NCBI GenBank assembly: GCA_024699855.1
Contig: JAMPIQ010000003.1
Location: 868,001 to 932,000 of the forward strand
Direction: 5' to 3'
Length of the DNA: 64,000 bases
Source of the DNA: Aphelenchoides besseyi
Lineage: Eukaryota; Nematoda; Chromadorea; Rhabditida; Aphelenchoididae
How positions within the stretch are numbered: the first letter of the stretch is position 1; the number at the start of each line of letters is the position of its first letter. The notes below the pieces were generated by a model. That model worked only from the letters and a program-made list of their open reading frames with translations. It had not been told where the DNA came from and did not search any database. A program made the position numbers and the translations under genes. Positions 1-10,049 of the stretch are shown here, in pieces.

Positions 1-38
1 GTGAGTTTACGTTTTAATCTTAAAATTCGATGATTTAG

Positions 39-1279
39 GATTTCAAATCGTCGTGAAGCAATAGCAACAAAAGAGCATGAGATCGAACAGCACGGTCATT
101 ACATCGAAGACAATCGTGAATCAATCAGGAAGATGACTGAAGCGAATTTTGGACTTGAAAGAAACTTTCAACTTTTTCAAGAGATGCGATTCTTCATCAA
201 CAATGTTTTGAATTGTCTAAACGAAAAAGTAGGTTGTCCATTTAGTTTTTTGCACTTCTCGCTTTTTAGATCTCAGTGATTAACGAAGTCGAGACGGCGA
301 TGTTCGAAATTTGGCGCCTTCGAGCGGACGATTTGACAAGACGAAGATCAGAACATCGGTAGGTCGACGATGATTGTCGTTAAAAAGTTGTAGTGATTTA
401 GAACAAGGAGACGTTATGAACGTTTTCGTCAAGTTGAAGATGGTTGGAATAGTGAAACAGAGGAGTCGATACAACCGAATAGTTTTTTGGAGTCGACGTG
501 TAGGTTAAGAGCTTTTTTATTTGATCTTACAAGTGAGTTTTAGCGAAATCTATGGAACCAATTGTCACGCTTTTCGACGACACAGCAAACGAGTATTGTG
601 ATGTTGGATTGATTATTCGTCGGTTTATTGATTGGTATCAAACGGATCGAACTTCTTTCACCGACGCCTATATTGCGGAGTGTATGCCAAAGGTTTTGGG
701 TCCGTTCGTTCGTCTCGAACTTCTCAACTGGAATCCACTATTGCCGAAGAATCAAGCGCTAAAAACAATGAAATGGTATCAAGCAGTCTTGAAATTGGGT
801 TTCAACAACGAGGGTTTCGATCCGACTGACGATCCGGTCATTTTGGCGCTGATTCCCGATGTGATCGAGAAGATCGTAATCCCAAAGTTGACAAGTGAGT
901 TCAACTACAAATTACGTTTGAATCAATTGGCATGTTGCAGAAATACTAAACGAGCAATGGGATCCATTTTCTTTGATTCAAACCAAACAACTAGTCGAGC
1001 AGATAGATGAGTTCGTTTGTTTCGGTCCCAATTTGAATCGAAAGTCGAAGATCTTCATGAAACTTTTAAACTCAATGCAAAATCGAGCACAAGCTGCTTT
1101 GAAAAACGAGTCGTCTATTCCCGAGCATTTAACTTCGATTGTCACGGAAATTAAACGAGAAAAACCGCCAGCAAAGAAGTAAGTCCTTTTTCTTTCGAAT
1201 TTCTTTAATCTACGTTTTCAGAACCGATTTTGACGATATGCAGTCGTTGATGGCACAAGCGAAGTCGATTATGAGATGA
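39..1279 (+). CDS. PAXBP1/GCFC-family protein, 3' part (5' end outside window)
   Basis: This is the C-terminal part of a PAX3/7-binding protein 1 (GC-rich-sequence DNA-binding factor) homolog, a nuclear protein family linked to splicing and transcription. Exons join in frame at 39-228, 270-358, 402-499, 544-894, 941-1178 and 1222-1279, with GT/AG introns. The first exon reads like the family coiled coil (QLFQEMRFFINNVLNCLNEK), followed by an acidic-to-basic stretch (INEVETAMFEIWRLRADDL). Then comes the GCF domain with DAYIAECMPK, RLELLNWNPL and VIEKIVIPKLT, and after a phase-1 intron NEQWDPFS. The frame stops at 1277-1279 and an AATAAA lies at 1312. After the WDPFS region the animal family normally continues for about 200 residues; here only a short Lys-rich tail follows (PPAKKTDFDDMQ). 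The C-terminus is therefore short. Base 1 is a splice donor, so upstream exons exist. Confidence 0.85.
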
Positions 1280-1503
1280 GATCTGTTGTTGTTATCCGTT
1301 TAACTTATTCAAATAAACTTTGGTAACTTGTTGTATTTCGTACAAATTTCCGTTTGCTACAACGAGAAGCCCAACAGAAATTGATTGAAGTAAGTAGAAA
1401 TCTTAAGCAATGAAGTTTTCAATTCACAACTCGCGACAACAAAACCATTTATTTAAAGTCGTCAACAAACAGTGAGTTTTCAGGATTTACAGGAAAACTC
1501 TTA
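1280..1503. other. Intergenic spacer after the PAXBP1-like gene
   Basis: This stretch holds the AATAAA signal at 1312-1317 and then non-coding sequence up to the TA at 1502-1503 that flanks the Tc1/Tc3-like element. I see no gene in it. Confidence 0.6.
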
Positions 1504-2335
1504 CAGTACTGAACAAAAGTTTGGAAGACACTTTGTTTTGTTGAGATATCTGCGCGCCTCGCTTTTCGACCACGTCCACAAGACGTTTATTCATACAGGA
1601 GAACAGGGTCTCAATTGTCTGAGCCTTAAACTTCGGGGCGGCGCAATGGATTGCGGTTAGAGGTTCGGGCTTTGTGCGAAATTGGCCATTCTTGTATATT
1701 TCGTCTTCCATCAGCTTCCAAACGTTCTCCATCGGATTCAGATCTGGGCCACGCGATGGTCAATCGCTCGTAGCTACTTCCTGGTCGAGTAAGAAGTGAG
1801 TGCTGACCTTCGCCGTGTGAATTAGTGTCAGGTCTTGTTGCCACGCCCAGGACCGGCGTCTCATTTGCTTTCGGATCCACAGTAAGAACTTCAAATTGAG
1901 ATCCGAAAAGTAGTCGACTGCCTTGTAGTGATTGTTGCAGACCTATAACGGATAAAATTGCCATCAAATGTTGAAGAGATAGACGAAGAATTTACGTTGA
2001 TCAGCAGTTTTGCGGTTGAACAGATGGCACCGAGGATCATGATTGATCCACCGCCCATTTGTCGCTTGTATCGCTTCAAATGAACGTTTTCGGTTCCATA
2101 CGAACCTGCACTGTCCGGCCCTTCCAGACAAAAGCGCTTTTCGTCGCTGAAAACCCATGTTGTAAAGTCGGTCCCAGCGATCAAGTGACGTCGTGCAAAG
2201 TTGAGACGGTTTAAGCGGCGTGTGCCCGTGAGAGGAAGCCGCTTCTTAACAAACTCGTAGAAGACTTCGTCGCAATTCAGCCATTGGCGAATCGTTCGTC
2301 GATCGACCTCCATTTCCAAGTTATCCTGGATTGAA
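1490..2335 (-). pseudogene. Tc1/Tc3-like transposase, C-terminal part, frameshifted
   Basis: On the minus strand the frame that begins beside the retrotransposon at 2335 reads VDRRTIRQWL, then the first catalytic block VFSDEKRFCLEGPD and the GGGSIMILGAI block typical of Tc1/Tc3 transposases. Near 1970 and again near 1750 the frame changes. The last block, PDLNPMENVWKLMEDEIY, carries the third acidic residue (Glu), and the protein runs out near 1490. The matching N-terminal part is at 10869-11112. Insertion plus frameshifts make it a pseudogene. Confidence 0.8.
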
Positions 2336-2339
2336 CGCG

Positions 2340-2570
2340 TGTAAGGTTTTGTATTCTCCTTACAATAAAACCGAATAAATCTACTTAGGTAATAGAGAAG
2401 TTTATTTAAGTGATGGACGAAATAAAAATACACAACTACACTTGATGAAGAAAAAAGGTCGAAGTAAGAGTTGAGTGGAGAGAAGATTCGTTAACGATAA
2501 ATTGGAGGCGGGGTTAGGGGTGCGGCGCTCTTGAACTTGATTAAGAAGGAATTTATAACGGGACGTTACA
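2340..2570 (-). repeat. BEL 3' LTR
   Basis: 231 bases, TGTAAGG at the left and CGTTACA at the right on the plus strand, with an inverted TGTAA/TTACA terminus. It matches 10635-10864 except for a T/C change, a G/A change and a small A-run difference near 2420. CGCG precedes it at 2336-2339. Confidence 0.92.
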
Positions 2571-2717
2571 CTCCAGCCGCGGAAACTCACTTTATAGTTC
2601 TCGAAAGTTAAGAAGACGGATTCGGTTATGCGGTAGCGATAAAAAGGGTTAGTCTTAAGCTAATTGTAGTGGATTAGTTAAAATTTAAGTTAGAGATTGC
2701 TTTCAAGCGGTGCATAT

Positions 2718-5258
2718 TCATGCAGCTCCTTCTGTAGGAGGGGTTTCGGATCCGGATGAACTGTGACCTCTCTGGTTTGTTTCAACTCGCCTGAATTGCG
2801 CATATAACGGCTCATTTTCGTGGCGATTGGTCCCTAGATTTCCCAATTCGACAAATTCCCTAGGTCGCTCCGCGCGATCGACTTGCGGTTCACGGTGGGT
2901 CAGAAGATGAGATGGCTCGAAGGATGGCAATCGCTCGTTGACCGTGCAAGGTTGATCTCCAATCAGGATAACTGGGTTATTGGCGGGTATTCTTGTACGA
3001 TGATTTTTTAATCGAAAATAGACCCATACTGTTCCCCCAAGGGTGAGTATCAAAGAAGATACTGTTACCCAAAATACCCAGAACCATTTAAGAACTTTAA
3101 GCCAAGAACCCAACACATCTTCGGTTAGTGAAGAAGAATAAATGACATTTGGATGCACATGGTCTAAGTGGACTTGGACTTCGGAATTCTTCTCCATCTC
3201 CTGAATCAATTCCTCATCGATGGGCCAGAAGTTTGCTTCGTGAATTGGTGTGTGTTTGATGATGTAGTCTGGTTGAATCGGTCTGAAGTCGATGTTCTTC
3301 GTTTTTGCGTCTCTGATAGTCTCTCGGTTGGCTGCTATTCTTCCGGTTTTTCGGTTCAGCTCATAAACGATGTCTTCGATTGTTAGGAGGACGTTGTCTC
3401 CACAATGCTCGGATTCTCTCCGATCTTCTCGGGTGATTCTCAAAGTTACGGGATCCAGGAACAACACATCATTTATTGAATGTAGTCTTATGGGGATGCT
3501 ACAATTCCCTGGACTTGGCAACAGAGTATACGCGGACCTTTCGAATTCGTGACACATTCTGATGGCAAAGATATTGTCGGATATCTTCTCAACTTCGAAA
3601 TTCGATCGTTTGAGGATTCTTCGAAAGTAAGCGGTTGGTTGCTCTCTCATCAAACTGGTGATCATAGAGATTTGTTGTTGCCACACAAGACAATTCAAAG
3701 CGTTGGTGTTTCTCATAACATTTTCCAGAAAGTTAAGTATAAACTGCAGATCCGAAGCTTCAGTTTCATCTACCGTTGCTTGCCGTTTAGGCCGCCTGAT
3801 TAAACCTTCTTTGAGCCAATCCAAGTCCTTCTCGATATCTTCGAAGTGTTCTAACGACGGAGTCAATGACTTTTTGGACACATTGATGCTTGGGATCGCT
3901 GGATTCGGCTTAGATGGAGACACCTTCTCGTACGTTACGTTCCCTAGCACCGCTAATCCCTGATCTGTGACGACGAATCTTTTCCCGCAGTCCAATTTGG
4001 TGTTGTTGGGTTGGAATGTCAACATCATTTGCCATGATTCAATGACAATCTCTCCTCTTCCCAACATAGCGTGAGCATCTCCAATTTTGACGAACGCACA
4101 CTGTTGTTCCTTCACTGGAGTCCAAATGACGGCAATATTTTTAGCAGCTTGACAGTATCCGCTGGTGTAGTGACATTCTGATAAGTCGACTAGAGGACTT
4201 GTTGCTCGTGTGTCGTTGAAATGTGAGTACACCGTAGTTGTCGATAGGATGCAATTTCGTTTGACTGCCACATTTGTGCCCATCATGAAAGTCATGAATC
4301 GATTGGGAATGTTCTTGTCGACGATGTTGACTGTTGCAAACGAGTGTCGATTCTTTTCCAACTTTCCATAACGACAAACACGTTCTCGGATCATCATTTG
4401 GCATTCAGTTTCTGTCATGTCCTCTGGCTCTCCATCGAGTTCTTCGATACGTTCAATGCCGTTCAGTTCTGTCCATTGAGTGACAGTTGAAGTTTTGAGT
4501 TTACAGATGAATCCTTCAGTTCTGTATTCTATGTGATTTGGTTTGTAAATCCCAAATTCTCTTGGCTCTTTGTGGGCATGTTCTGTTTGTCCCAAATCGC
4601 AGCTCAGTGGATCCGTTATTTTCCACAAACTAATTGCCGCGTTGGGAGGACAAACCATCGGTTTTTGTGCGATAACGAAGTTAGGAATATGAAACATTGA
4701 AACTAACATCAGAACGATTACGAGGAGAGTCGACAAATTGATTGATTGCCTCTGTAATTTCTCTTTTCGCCGCGGTCGTACCCGCTGTTCTATCGCACTT
4801 CTCTGATCGTGCTCTTTGAAGCTCTTGATGATGTTGATGTCATTTCCGCCGATTTCCAATGGGTAGAGATGATTGACCGATCGAGTTGCTGTTCGGTGAT
4901 TTGGTTGCAAAACTGTCGCTGAGCGAATGATTCCATCTTTACTCCTTTTTACGTCCACAATTCTTCCGAGTTTCCACTTGTTCTTGGGAACTTCTTCCTC
5001 TTGAATCACCACCAATTCTCCTAATTGAGGTTCTCGTTCTACTCCTTTTGATTCCTTCCGTGGGGTTCTTTCTGCCAATGTCAACAGATACTGCGTTTGC
5101 CATATTTTCCAGAAGTTTTGTAGAACAAGTTGATTTGATTCATTTACTTTCCTCAATCGTTTTTTTTGGAGTATTCTTTGCTCGTAGTCTTCGTCTTCAA
5201 GCTCTTGTTTCGTGAGTTCCTCTTCTTCTAGTGGCGACTCTTGACCTTCTGGTCGCAA
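2718..5258 (-). CDS. BEL integrase C-terminal domain fused in frame to an envelope-like glycoprotein
   Basis: 846 residues. Residues 1-140 match the domain that follows integrase in BEL polyproteins: a basic coiled N-terminus, then GELVVIQEEEVPKNKWKLGR and ending NHLYPLEIGG. A hydrophobic segment at about 176-197 looks like a signal peptide or anchor. Residues 200-715 form a Cys-rich ectodomain with several N-x-S/T sites and a furin-like site RRPKRQ at 488-493. A transmembrane helix at about 725-749 is followed by a hydrophilic tail of about 95 residues. This is the layout of a cleaved viral-type class glycoprotein. I see no methionine just before the signal-like segment, so the envelope would need splicing or polyprotein cleavage. 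Which virus family donated it cannot be decided by eye; nematode BEL elements are known to carry captured envelopes. The ORF itself is intact. Confidence 0.8.
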   Translation of the reverse strand: MRPEGQESPLEEEELTKQELEDEDYEQRILQKKRLRKVNESNQLVLQNFWKIWQTQYLLTLAERTPRKESKGVEREPQLGELVVIQEEEVPKNKWKLGRIVDVKRSKDGIIRSATVLQPNHRTATRSVNHLYPLEIGGNDINIIKSFKEHDQRSAIEQRVRPRRKEKLQRQSINLSTLLVIVLMLVSMFHIPNFVIAQKPMVCPPNAAISLWKITDPLSCDLGQTEHAHKEPREFGIYKPNHIEYRTEGFICKLKTSTVTQWTELNGIERIEELDGEPEDMTETECQMMIRERVCRYGKLEKNRHSFATVNIVDKNIPNRFMTFMMGTNVAVKRNCILSTTTVYSHFNDTRATSPLVDLSECHYTSGYCQAAKNIAVIWTPVKEQQCAFVKIGDAHAMLGRGEIVIESWQMMLTFQPNNTKLDCGKRFVVTDQGLAVLGNVTYEKVSPSKPNPAIPSINVSKKSLTPSLEHFEDIEKDLDWLKEGLIRRPKRQATVDETEASDLQFILNFLENVMRNTNALNCLVWQQQISMITSLMREQPTAYFRRILKRSNFEVEKISDNIFAIRMCHEFERSAYTLLPSPGNCSIPIRLHSINDVLFLDPVTLRITREDRRESEHCGDNVLLTIEDIVYELNRKTGRIAANRETIRDAKTKNIDFRPIQPDYIIKHTPIHEANFWPIDEELIQEMEKNSEVQVHLDHVHPNVIYSSSLTEDVLGSWLKVLKWFWVFWVTVSSLILTLGGTVWVYFRLKNHRTRIPANNPVILIGDQPCTVNERLPSFEPSHLLTHREPQVDRAERPREFVELGNLGTNRHENEPLYAQFRRVETNQRGHSSSGSETPPTEGAA

Positions 5259-5942
5259 AAAGTCGACGGGTCGTAAAAATTCGATGATCAGCTGGTTCGT
5301 CGGAAATGGCTGTCAACGGTCTGTTGTTGAGCGTCGATTCGATGATGGCGATTATCGTCTCGTATTCTTCGATCGTTTTCTTTGCTCTTCCGAATGAACG
5401 TTTGATAGCCTCTTTTATGCTGCGATTGAGTCGTTCGTACGCTCCGCCCTGCCAAGGTGCTTTTGGAATTGTAAAATTCCACTCGATGTCATTTGTGCTA
5501 TATTGCGACTTGAGAAGTTTTGATGTCAAGATGAAGTATGAAGCGTTGTCGCTGAGAAATACGTCTGGTAGACCTCTTCTGGCTATAAATCGTTGGATTG
5601 CTTTTTGATCACACTTTCCGTTCGCGTATTTCTTATAACTTCGAGGTGTACCGCTCTTATTTTCAGACATGTGAACAGTAGTACGTACAATTCTCCTTCG
5701 TGGGATCTCAGTGGTCCCATGACATCAAGTCCTGTGGAACTGAAGGGTTTCCCTTTTCTTGTCCTCGATTCGGGAAGTGGTGCGAACATTGGTAATTCGA
5801 ATGGTTTCGCATTCATTGGTTTGCATTTAATGCATCGTTTCACCGTAGACTTCACCAAACGAGTTGTGATCCAGAATTTCTTCCTCATCTCCAGAGTTAC
5901 TGTGTTTGCTCCTTGATGTTGAAACATTTCATGAAACGTCAA
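5197..5942 (-). pseudogene. BEL integrase, in two frames
   Basis: Residues from 5942 give the H2C2 zinc region (CIKCKPMNAKPFELP) and the first catalytic Asp (STGLDVMGPL). The frame then changes near 5600. The second part carries FLSDNASYF with the second Asp and GGAYERLNRS with the Glu, so all three D,D-35-E type residues are present but not in one frame. It overlaps the next ORF (5258-2718), which holds the integrase C-terminal domain. The break makes this copy unable to produce a continuous integrase unless frameshifting is used. Confidence 0.8.
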
Positions 5943-5967
5943 GATGATTTTGGTGCAGATCGGTGAA

Positions 5968-7689
5968 TCAATCGGTAGCCAAATGGGATGAATTGTTTCC
6001 CATGGTAATCCCGATTCTTCTTAAACGTGTTCTAATTCGCCATAGACCTTTCTCGTCTTGGTTCATTTCGTACTTTTTGATCACTTTCTCCGTCGGTGGA
6101 TATTTCTGTTGTTCTTGACGAATTATCATCTGTTCAGCTGTTGTTGTAGTCACTTCTCCATGTCTTTTCGTGAACTTGAGTACATACATTGCGATTCTGG
6201 TGAGCTTTGGCCAACTGTACTTTGTGACGTCAATTAACTCATTCCTTTTTCCGATGGGGTAGACGATTGTCGGTTGATCTTCTTTGTTGTTTCTTTCTTC
6301 TGTCATCGTCTTCTCTTCTTTCAGAATGATGAGTTCGTTGGGCCATTTGTTTTTATCCTGAATTAAGAATTCAGGACCCTTCCACCAGAGCGCTGAGTTC
6401 ATCAGTTTGGACAAGGGTTTTCCTCTCGTGATCAAGTCTGCTGGATTCATTTCCGTTGGCACGAAACGAAAGTTGATTTTGTTTCTCATTTCGTGAATTT
6501 CTTTCACTCGGTTGTTGACGAAAACGGATTTCGATCTTCCAGCATTAATTTGTTGTAGTGCGACTTGAGAGTCTGACCAGATGGTGACATCTTCTGAGTG
6601 GTGTATTTCCTCTTTGAGTAGTTTTGCCATTCTTATTCCGCATACTAATGCGAGTAGTTCCAGTCGTGGAATCGTCAGAATAACTTCCTTCTTCGGACTG
6701 TTTCCTTTTTTCTTCTCCATAGGTGCTAATCTGGATTTGGCAAAAATCAAATTGGAGTCCCCCTCAATTGTCAAATAGACTGCTCCTCCATAGGCTTTTT
6801 CCGATGCATCGACAAATATGTCGAGTCTTCTTGTAGTGTTGACTTTCCCAATTTGGCGTTTGAATCTGACGATATCTTCTGAAGTACTCAGGGGTTTCAT
6901 CAGTTTTTCCCATTCTTCAGTTAGATTGTCATCGCATTGTTCATCCCAATCGTGTCCTGTTCGCCATAGTTTTTGGATGAATAACTTCAAATCAATTAGC
7001 GATGGTGCAAGGAGTCCGAGTGGATCATAAATTGACGCGACAAAGCGTAGGGCTGCTCTTTTGGTGAGTGGTGCAGATGGTTTGTGCGTTGGGATTTTGA
7101 TTTGCATTTCGTCTTTTTTGAAGTCCCAGTGCAATCCTAAGACCTTTTCCGTTGTCTTCTCTTGGTCTTCCACTCCCATTAACGATGTTGTTATCGTTGG
7201 ATCGTTGCTGTAGATTTCACGAAGGTTAAAACATCGAGTTTTGAAGATGTCCTTCGCTTTAGCAATTTTCTGCATCAGTTCCTTTTTGTTATCTGATGTT
7301 ATGACAAGATTATCAACGTAGAGTTGGCGCATAATCTCTGCTCCATTCGGGTGTCGTTCTAGTAGATGTTGTAGGGTCATCGCCAATATTGATGGTGAAC
7401 AACAAACTCCGAATGGTACTCGAGCGAATCGAAAGACTTGAATGTTCTTTTCGTTGATCGGTTGATCCCACCTTTTAGGTAACAGAAATCGAACTAAGTC
7501 ACGTTGATTCTCTTTGAGTCCGATTTGAAGGAACGCTTTCTCCAAATCGCCGATTGTTGCGTAACTGCCGAGGCGGAATCTCATTAGTAATCCTACCAAT
7601 TTTGGAAGTAATAGTGGGCCTTCGTGCAGTACGTCATTAACACTCAGTCCATTTTTTGGTTTGGCCGAGGCATCGTAAACGACTCTCAA
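5968..7689 (-). CDS. BEL reverse transcriptase / RNase H
   Basis: 573 residues open. It starts inside the RT domain with VVYDASAKPKNGLSVNDVL and LEKAFLQIGL. The catalytic box reads LYVDNLVITSD, where most BEL elements have YVDD. The connection domain (SIYDPLGLLAPSL) and an RNase H domain follow (DASEKAYGGAVYL, IPRLELLAL, IWSDSQVAL, MNPADLITRG). It overlaps the upstream ORF at 7637-7689 in another frame, so the start of RT lies in that ORF. The D-to-N change in the metal-binding box would be expected to damage polymerase activity. Confidence 0.88.
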   Translation of the reverse strand: MRVVYDASAKPKNGLSVNDVLHEGPLLLPKLVGLLMRFRLGSYATIGDLEKAFLQIGLKENQRDLVRFLLPKRWDQPINEKNIQVFRFARVPFGVCCSPSILAMTLQHLLERHPNGAEIMRQLYVDNLVITSDNKKELMQKIAKAKDIFKTRCFNLREIYSNDPTITTSLMGVEDQEKTTEKVLGLHWDFKKDEMQIKIPTHKPSAPLTKRAALRFVASIYDPLGLLAPSLIDLKLFIQKLWRTGHDWDEQCDDNLTEEWEKLMKPLSTSEDIVRFKRQIGKVNTTRRLDIFVDASEKAYGGAVYLTIEGDSNLIFAKSRLAPMEKKKGNSPKKEVILTIPRLELLALVCGIRMAKLLKEEIHHSEDVTIWSDSQVALQQINAGRSKSVFVNNRVKEIHEMRNKINFRFVPTEMNPADLITRGKPLSKLMNSALWWKGPEFLIQDKNKWPNELIILKEEKTMTEERNNKEDQPTIVYPIGKRNELIDVTKYSWPKLTRIAMYVLKFTKRHGEVTTTTAEQMIIRQEQQKYPPTEKVIKKYEMNQDEKGLWRIRTRLRRIGITMGNNSSHLATD

Positions 7690-8908
7690 CTTGGTGGTCG
7701 TTTTTGTGCGGTGTAACTACAGCTTGATGTGGGAGATAGGAAATCAAGCCATCCGGCTGCCTTGTAGTTACCTTTTCAATAATTCCCGCATCTTCTTGTT
7801 TTTCGAAATTTCTTCGATATTGCTCCATGAGCTCGGGACGTTTTTGAAGACTTTTCATCAGTGAAATGAGTCGATGGTAAGCAATCCCGATATTGCTACT
7901 CAAATTGGATTCTTGTCCATTCCATAGCCATTCCACGAAATATCGATTGTCTCTTATCTCTAGAGTCTGTCGAAATTTGTTGATAATTTGGTTGTCAACG
8001 GTTTCGTCCTTTTCGTTCGTGAGACCAATGGCTTCTAGATCCCAAAATTTCTTCTCGACCTCTTGCTCTTGAGGTTCCTCATGTCGCAGTCTTCGAGTCA
8101 CATAAGCCGCTGTAGAAGTCAAACGACTCTTCGGTTGATTGTGTTGAACAATTATGGGACCCAATGCTGTTGGAATCTCCATCCAGTTTTTATGTAACTT
8201 AGTCGAGAGAGGCATCAATTGGAAGAAGTAGTCGCTTCCAATGAGCATTTCCGGGACGATTTTCTTCTCGTTGAATTGTCCCTTTGATTTGACGATTCTC
8301 GTCAATTTGCCAACCATTTTTGGCACCGACAATGCTTTAATGGGTTTCCAATTCCCATTTTGCATCTTCAACTCGCAATCGACATGTTTGGCTGCCACAC
8401 TGTCGATTACCTTCTCACCGAAAACTTCTGTTCGGATTTGTTCAATTTTGGTGGGCTTCAGTTGAAGCAATTTGGCGCATTTGTTTGTGATATACGTCGC
8501 TTCACTCGCACTGTCCAAAAGTGCGTAGATCTTCTTCGAAAGCTGGTTTGCCGGATTGCAAATCACGACTTCTGCCGTCGGTAGAATCGTGCGATTACTA
8601 CAATTCAAATAGACGTGCGTTTCATTGGCTTCTTCCGTTGGGTCGTCTTCTTTCGATTGCGCCACATTGATCTTTTTTGTTGGGTTCGGATGAAGTTGGT
8701 AGCAGAGAGAAATGTGGTGTTTTCCTTTGCATTTGTAACACGTGTTGTTACATTGCTTTGGAAAGTGCATTGGCTTTAAGCACTTGAAGCATCTTTTCAG
8801 TTCCTTCAATTTCTCCTTTCGTTCATCTGCTGTTTTGAACTTCATGCAATTGTAGGATTTGTGATTCGATAATCCGCAATAAATGCACGGCCAAATTTTG
8901 TACGTCAC
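7637..8908 (-). CDS. BEL nucleocapsid zinc knuckles, aspartic protease and start of RT
   Basis: 423 residues. The N-terminus has Cys/His knuckles (CIYCGLSNHKSYNC, CFKCLKPMHFPKQC, CYKCKGKHHISLC). A retroviral-type aspartic protease follows; at the active-site position it reads ALLDSASEATYI, so DSA replaces the usual DTG/DSG. The C-terminal part (PQEQEVEKKFWDLEAIG onwards) is the RT N-terminal lead-in seen in BEL/Pao. It lies directly downstream of gag in a different frame, separated by four bases, and overlaps the RT ORF, so frameshifting or decay links the pieces. Confidence 0.85.
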   Translation of the reverse strand: MTYKIWPCIYCGLSNHKSYNCMKFKTADERKEKLKELKRCFKCLKPMHFPKQCNNTCYKCKGKHHISLCYQLHPNPTKKINVAQSKEDDPTEEANETHVYLNCSNRTILPTAEVVICNPANQLSKKIYALLDSASEATYITNKCAKLLQLKPTKIEQIRTEVFGEKVIDSVAAKHVDCELKMQNGNWKPIKALSVPKMVGKLTRIVKSKGQFNEKKIVPEMLIGSDYFFQLMPLSTKLHKNWMEIPTALGPIIVQHNQPKSRLTSTAAYVTRRLRHEEPQEQEVEKKFWDLEAIGLTNEKDETVDNQIINKFRQTLEIRDNRYFVEWLWNGQESNLSSNIGIAYHRLISLMKSLQKRPELMEQYRRNFEKQEDAGIIEKVTTRQPDGLISYLPHQAVVTPHKNDHQVESRLRCLGQTKKWTEC

Positions 8909-8912
8909 TGAT

Positions 8913-10049
8913 TCAGGTTTGTCCTGTTTTTCCTTCTTTGTCTTCAGCGAGAACTAGTTGCTGTTTGTAGTTCTTCTTCGTGACGAACGCTCGATTCTTT
9001 CGTGACGGAGTTGACGATGACGACTTCTCCCTTTTGTCTTGAAATTCTTCTTCCGTTAAAATTAACCCATCGAGATAAATGCACATTTCTTCAGCATCTT
9101 TGATTTGCGCACAGTTTTTTGCTTCGATTAGCTTTCTCAGAATCGTTGGTGAGTTCTTTAGTTTACTCTCCACCATGTGTGTATACTGCTCTATCGGGAG
9201 TATACAACCGTGATTTGCCAATTGTCGTCTGATCGTGTCGACTTCTAAGCTGAAGTTTTTCAGCTTTTTGATATTGTTCGCTGGCTCTTCAATGTTGTTG
9301 AGGTCTGAGATTAAATGGTGAACGATCACTTCTTTCCTGCCGAACTTCTGTTCTAGTGCAGATTTCACGATGTCGTAGTTCGCTCCGATGAGGTCGTACC
9401 CTTCTAAGAGCTTTTTGGCTTCTCCCTCTACAAACGCCGACAAATATGTGATCTTCTGACCATCGGACAAGTTAGCTCTTTTGTCCACTGATTCTCTGAA
9501 GTATTCCCAAAAGATTCTCAATGACCGTGGATCCCCATTAAACTTAACAGGTGTGAGTCGTGGAATCTCAACTGGCGGCGGTACTATCGGGGTGCTGTGT
9601 GTTGCTGCTCCTTCGATTAGTGCTTGATAAAAATCGGCCGAAATCTTTGCCAATTCTTGGACTTCTTCGATTGTTTTCGCCATGTTCTTCGCAGCTTCAG
9701 TGACTGAACACATGTTGTTGTTTTTGTCATCGAATTGAGTGAAACGTTCTGCTTCTTCCTTTCTTTCTTCTGTGCTTAGTTGCGCAATCAATTTGTTCCA
9801 CTCATTTTTTAATCCTTCCGCCTTTCTGGTTGAGCTTTCCAACTTCCTCCTCATGACGTTGGCTTTTATCTCAATTTCCTTCGCCTTGATTCGGTTGACT
9901 TCGTTGGAATCGGTGCTTCTGGCAGTGAATGGATGAATTGTCTTCGCAATTATCAGCTGGTCTTTCATCACTTGGATTGTTGGGCCGAGTTGCCTTCTGA
10001 TATGACCTGATGTTGATTTGTCGAACTCCACCGTTGTGTTATCCGTCAT
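8913..10049 (-). CDS. BEL gag (DUF1759-type)
   Basis: 378 residues, starting with MTDNTTVEFDKSTSGHIRRQ. It has a basic coiled-coil N-terminal third, then the gag core found in BEL/Pao elements (PRLTPVKFNGDPRSLRIFWE, KITYLSAFVEGEAKKLLEG, ALEQKFGRKEVIVHHLISDL). It ends just before the knuckle-protease ORF. It is the first gene after the 5' LTR and a leader of about 585 bases. Confidence 0.88.
   Translation of the reverse strand: MTDNTTVEFDKSTSGHIRRQLGPTIQVMKDQLIIAKTIHPFTARSTDSNEVNRIKAKEIEIKANVMRRKLESSTRKAEGLKNEWNKLIAQLSTEERKEEAERFTQFDDKNNNMCSVTEAAKNMAKTIEEVQELAKISADFYQALIEGAATHSTPIVPPPVEIPRLTPVKFNGDPRSLRIFWEYFRESVDKRANLSDGQKITYLSAFVEGEAKKLLEGYDLIGANYDIVKSALEQKFGRKEVIVHHLISDLNNIEEPANNIKKLKNFSLEVDTIRRQLANHGCILPIEQYTHMVESKLKNSPTILRKLIEAKNCAQIKDAEEMCIYLDGLILTEEEFQDKREKSSSSTPSRKNRAFVTKKNYKQQLVLAEDKEGKTGQT

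Noticed and set aside
1472..1660. Plus-strand ORF at the left end of the Tc1/Tc3-like element
   Set aside because: It is antisense to the transposase C-terminus and runs across the transposon end.
3168..3963. Plus-strand ORFs inside the envelope-like gene
   Set aside because: Shadows of the intact 846-residue minus-strand frame; no independent family match.
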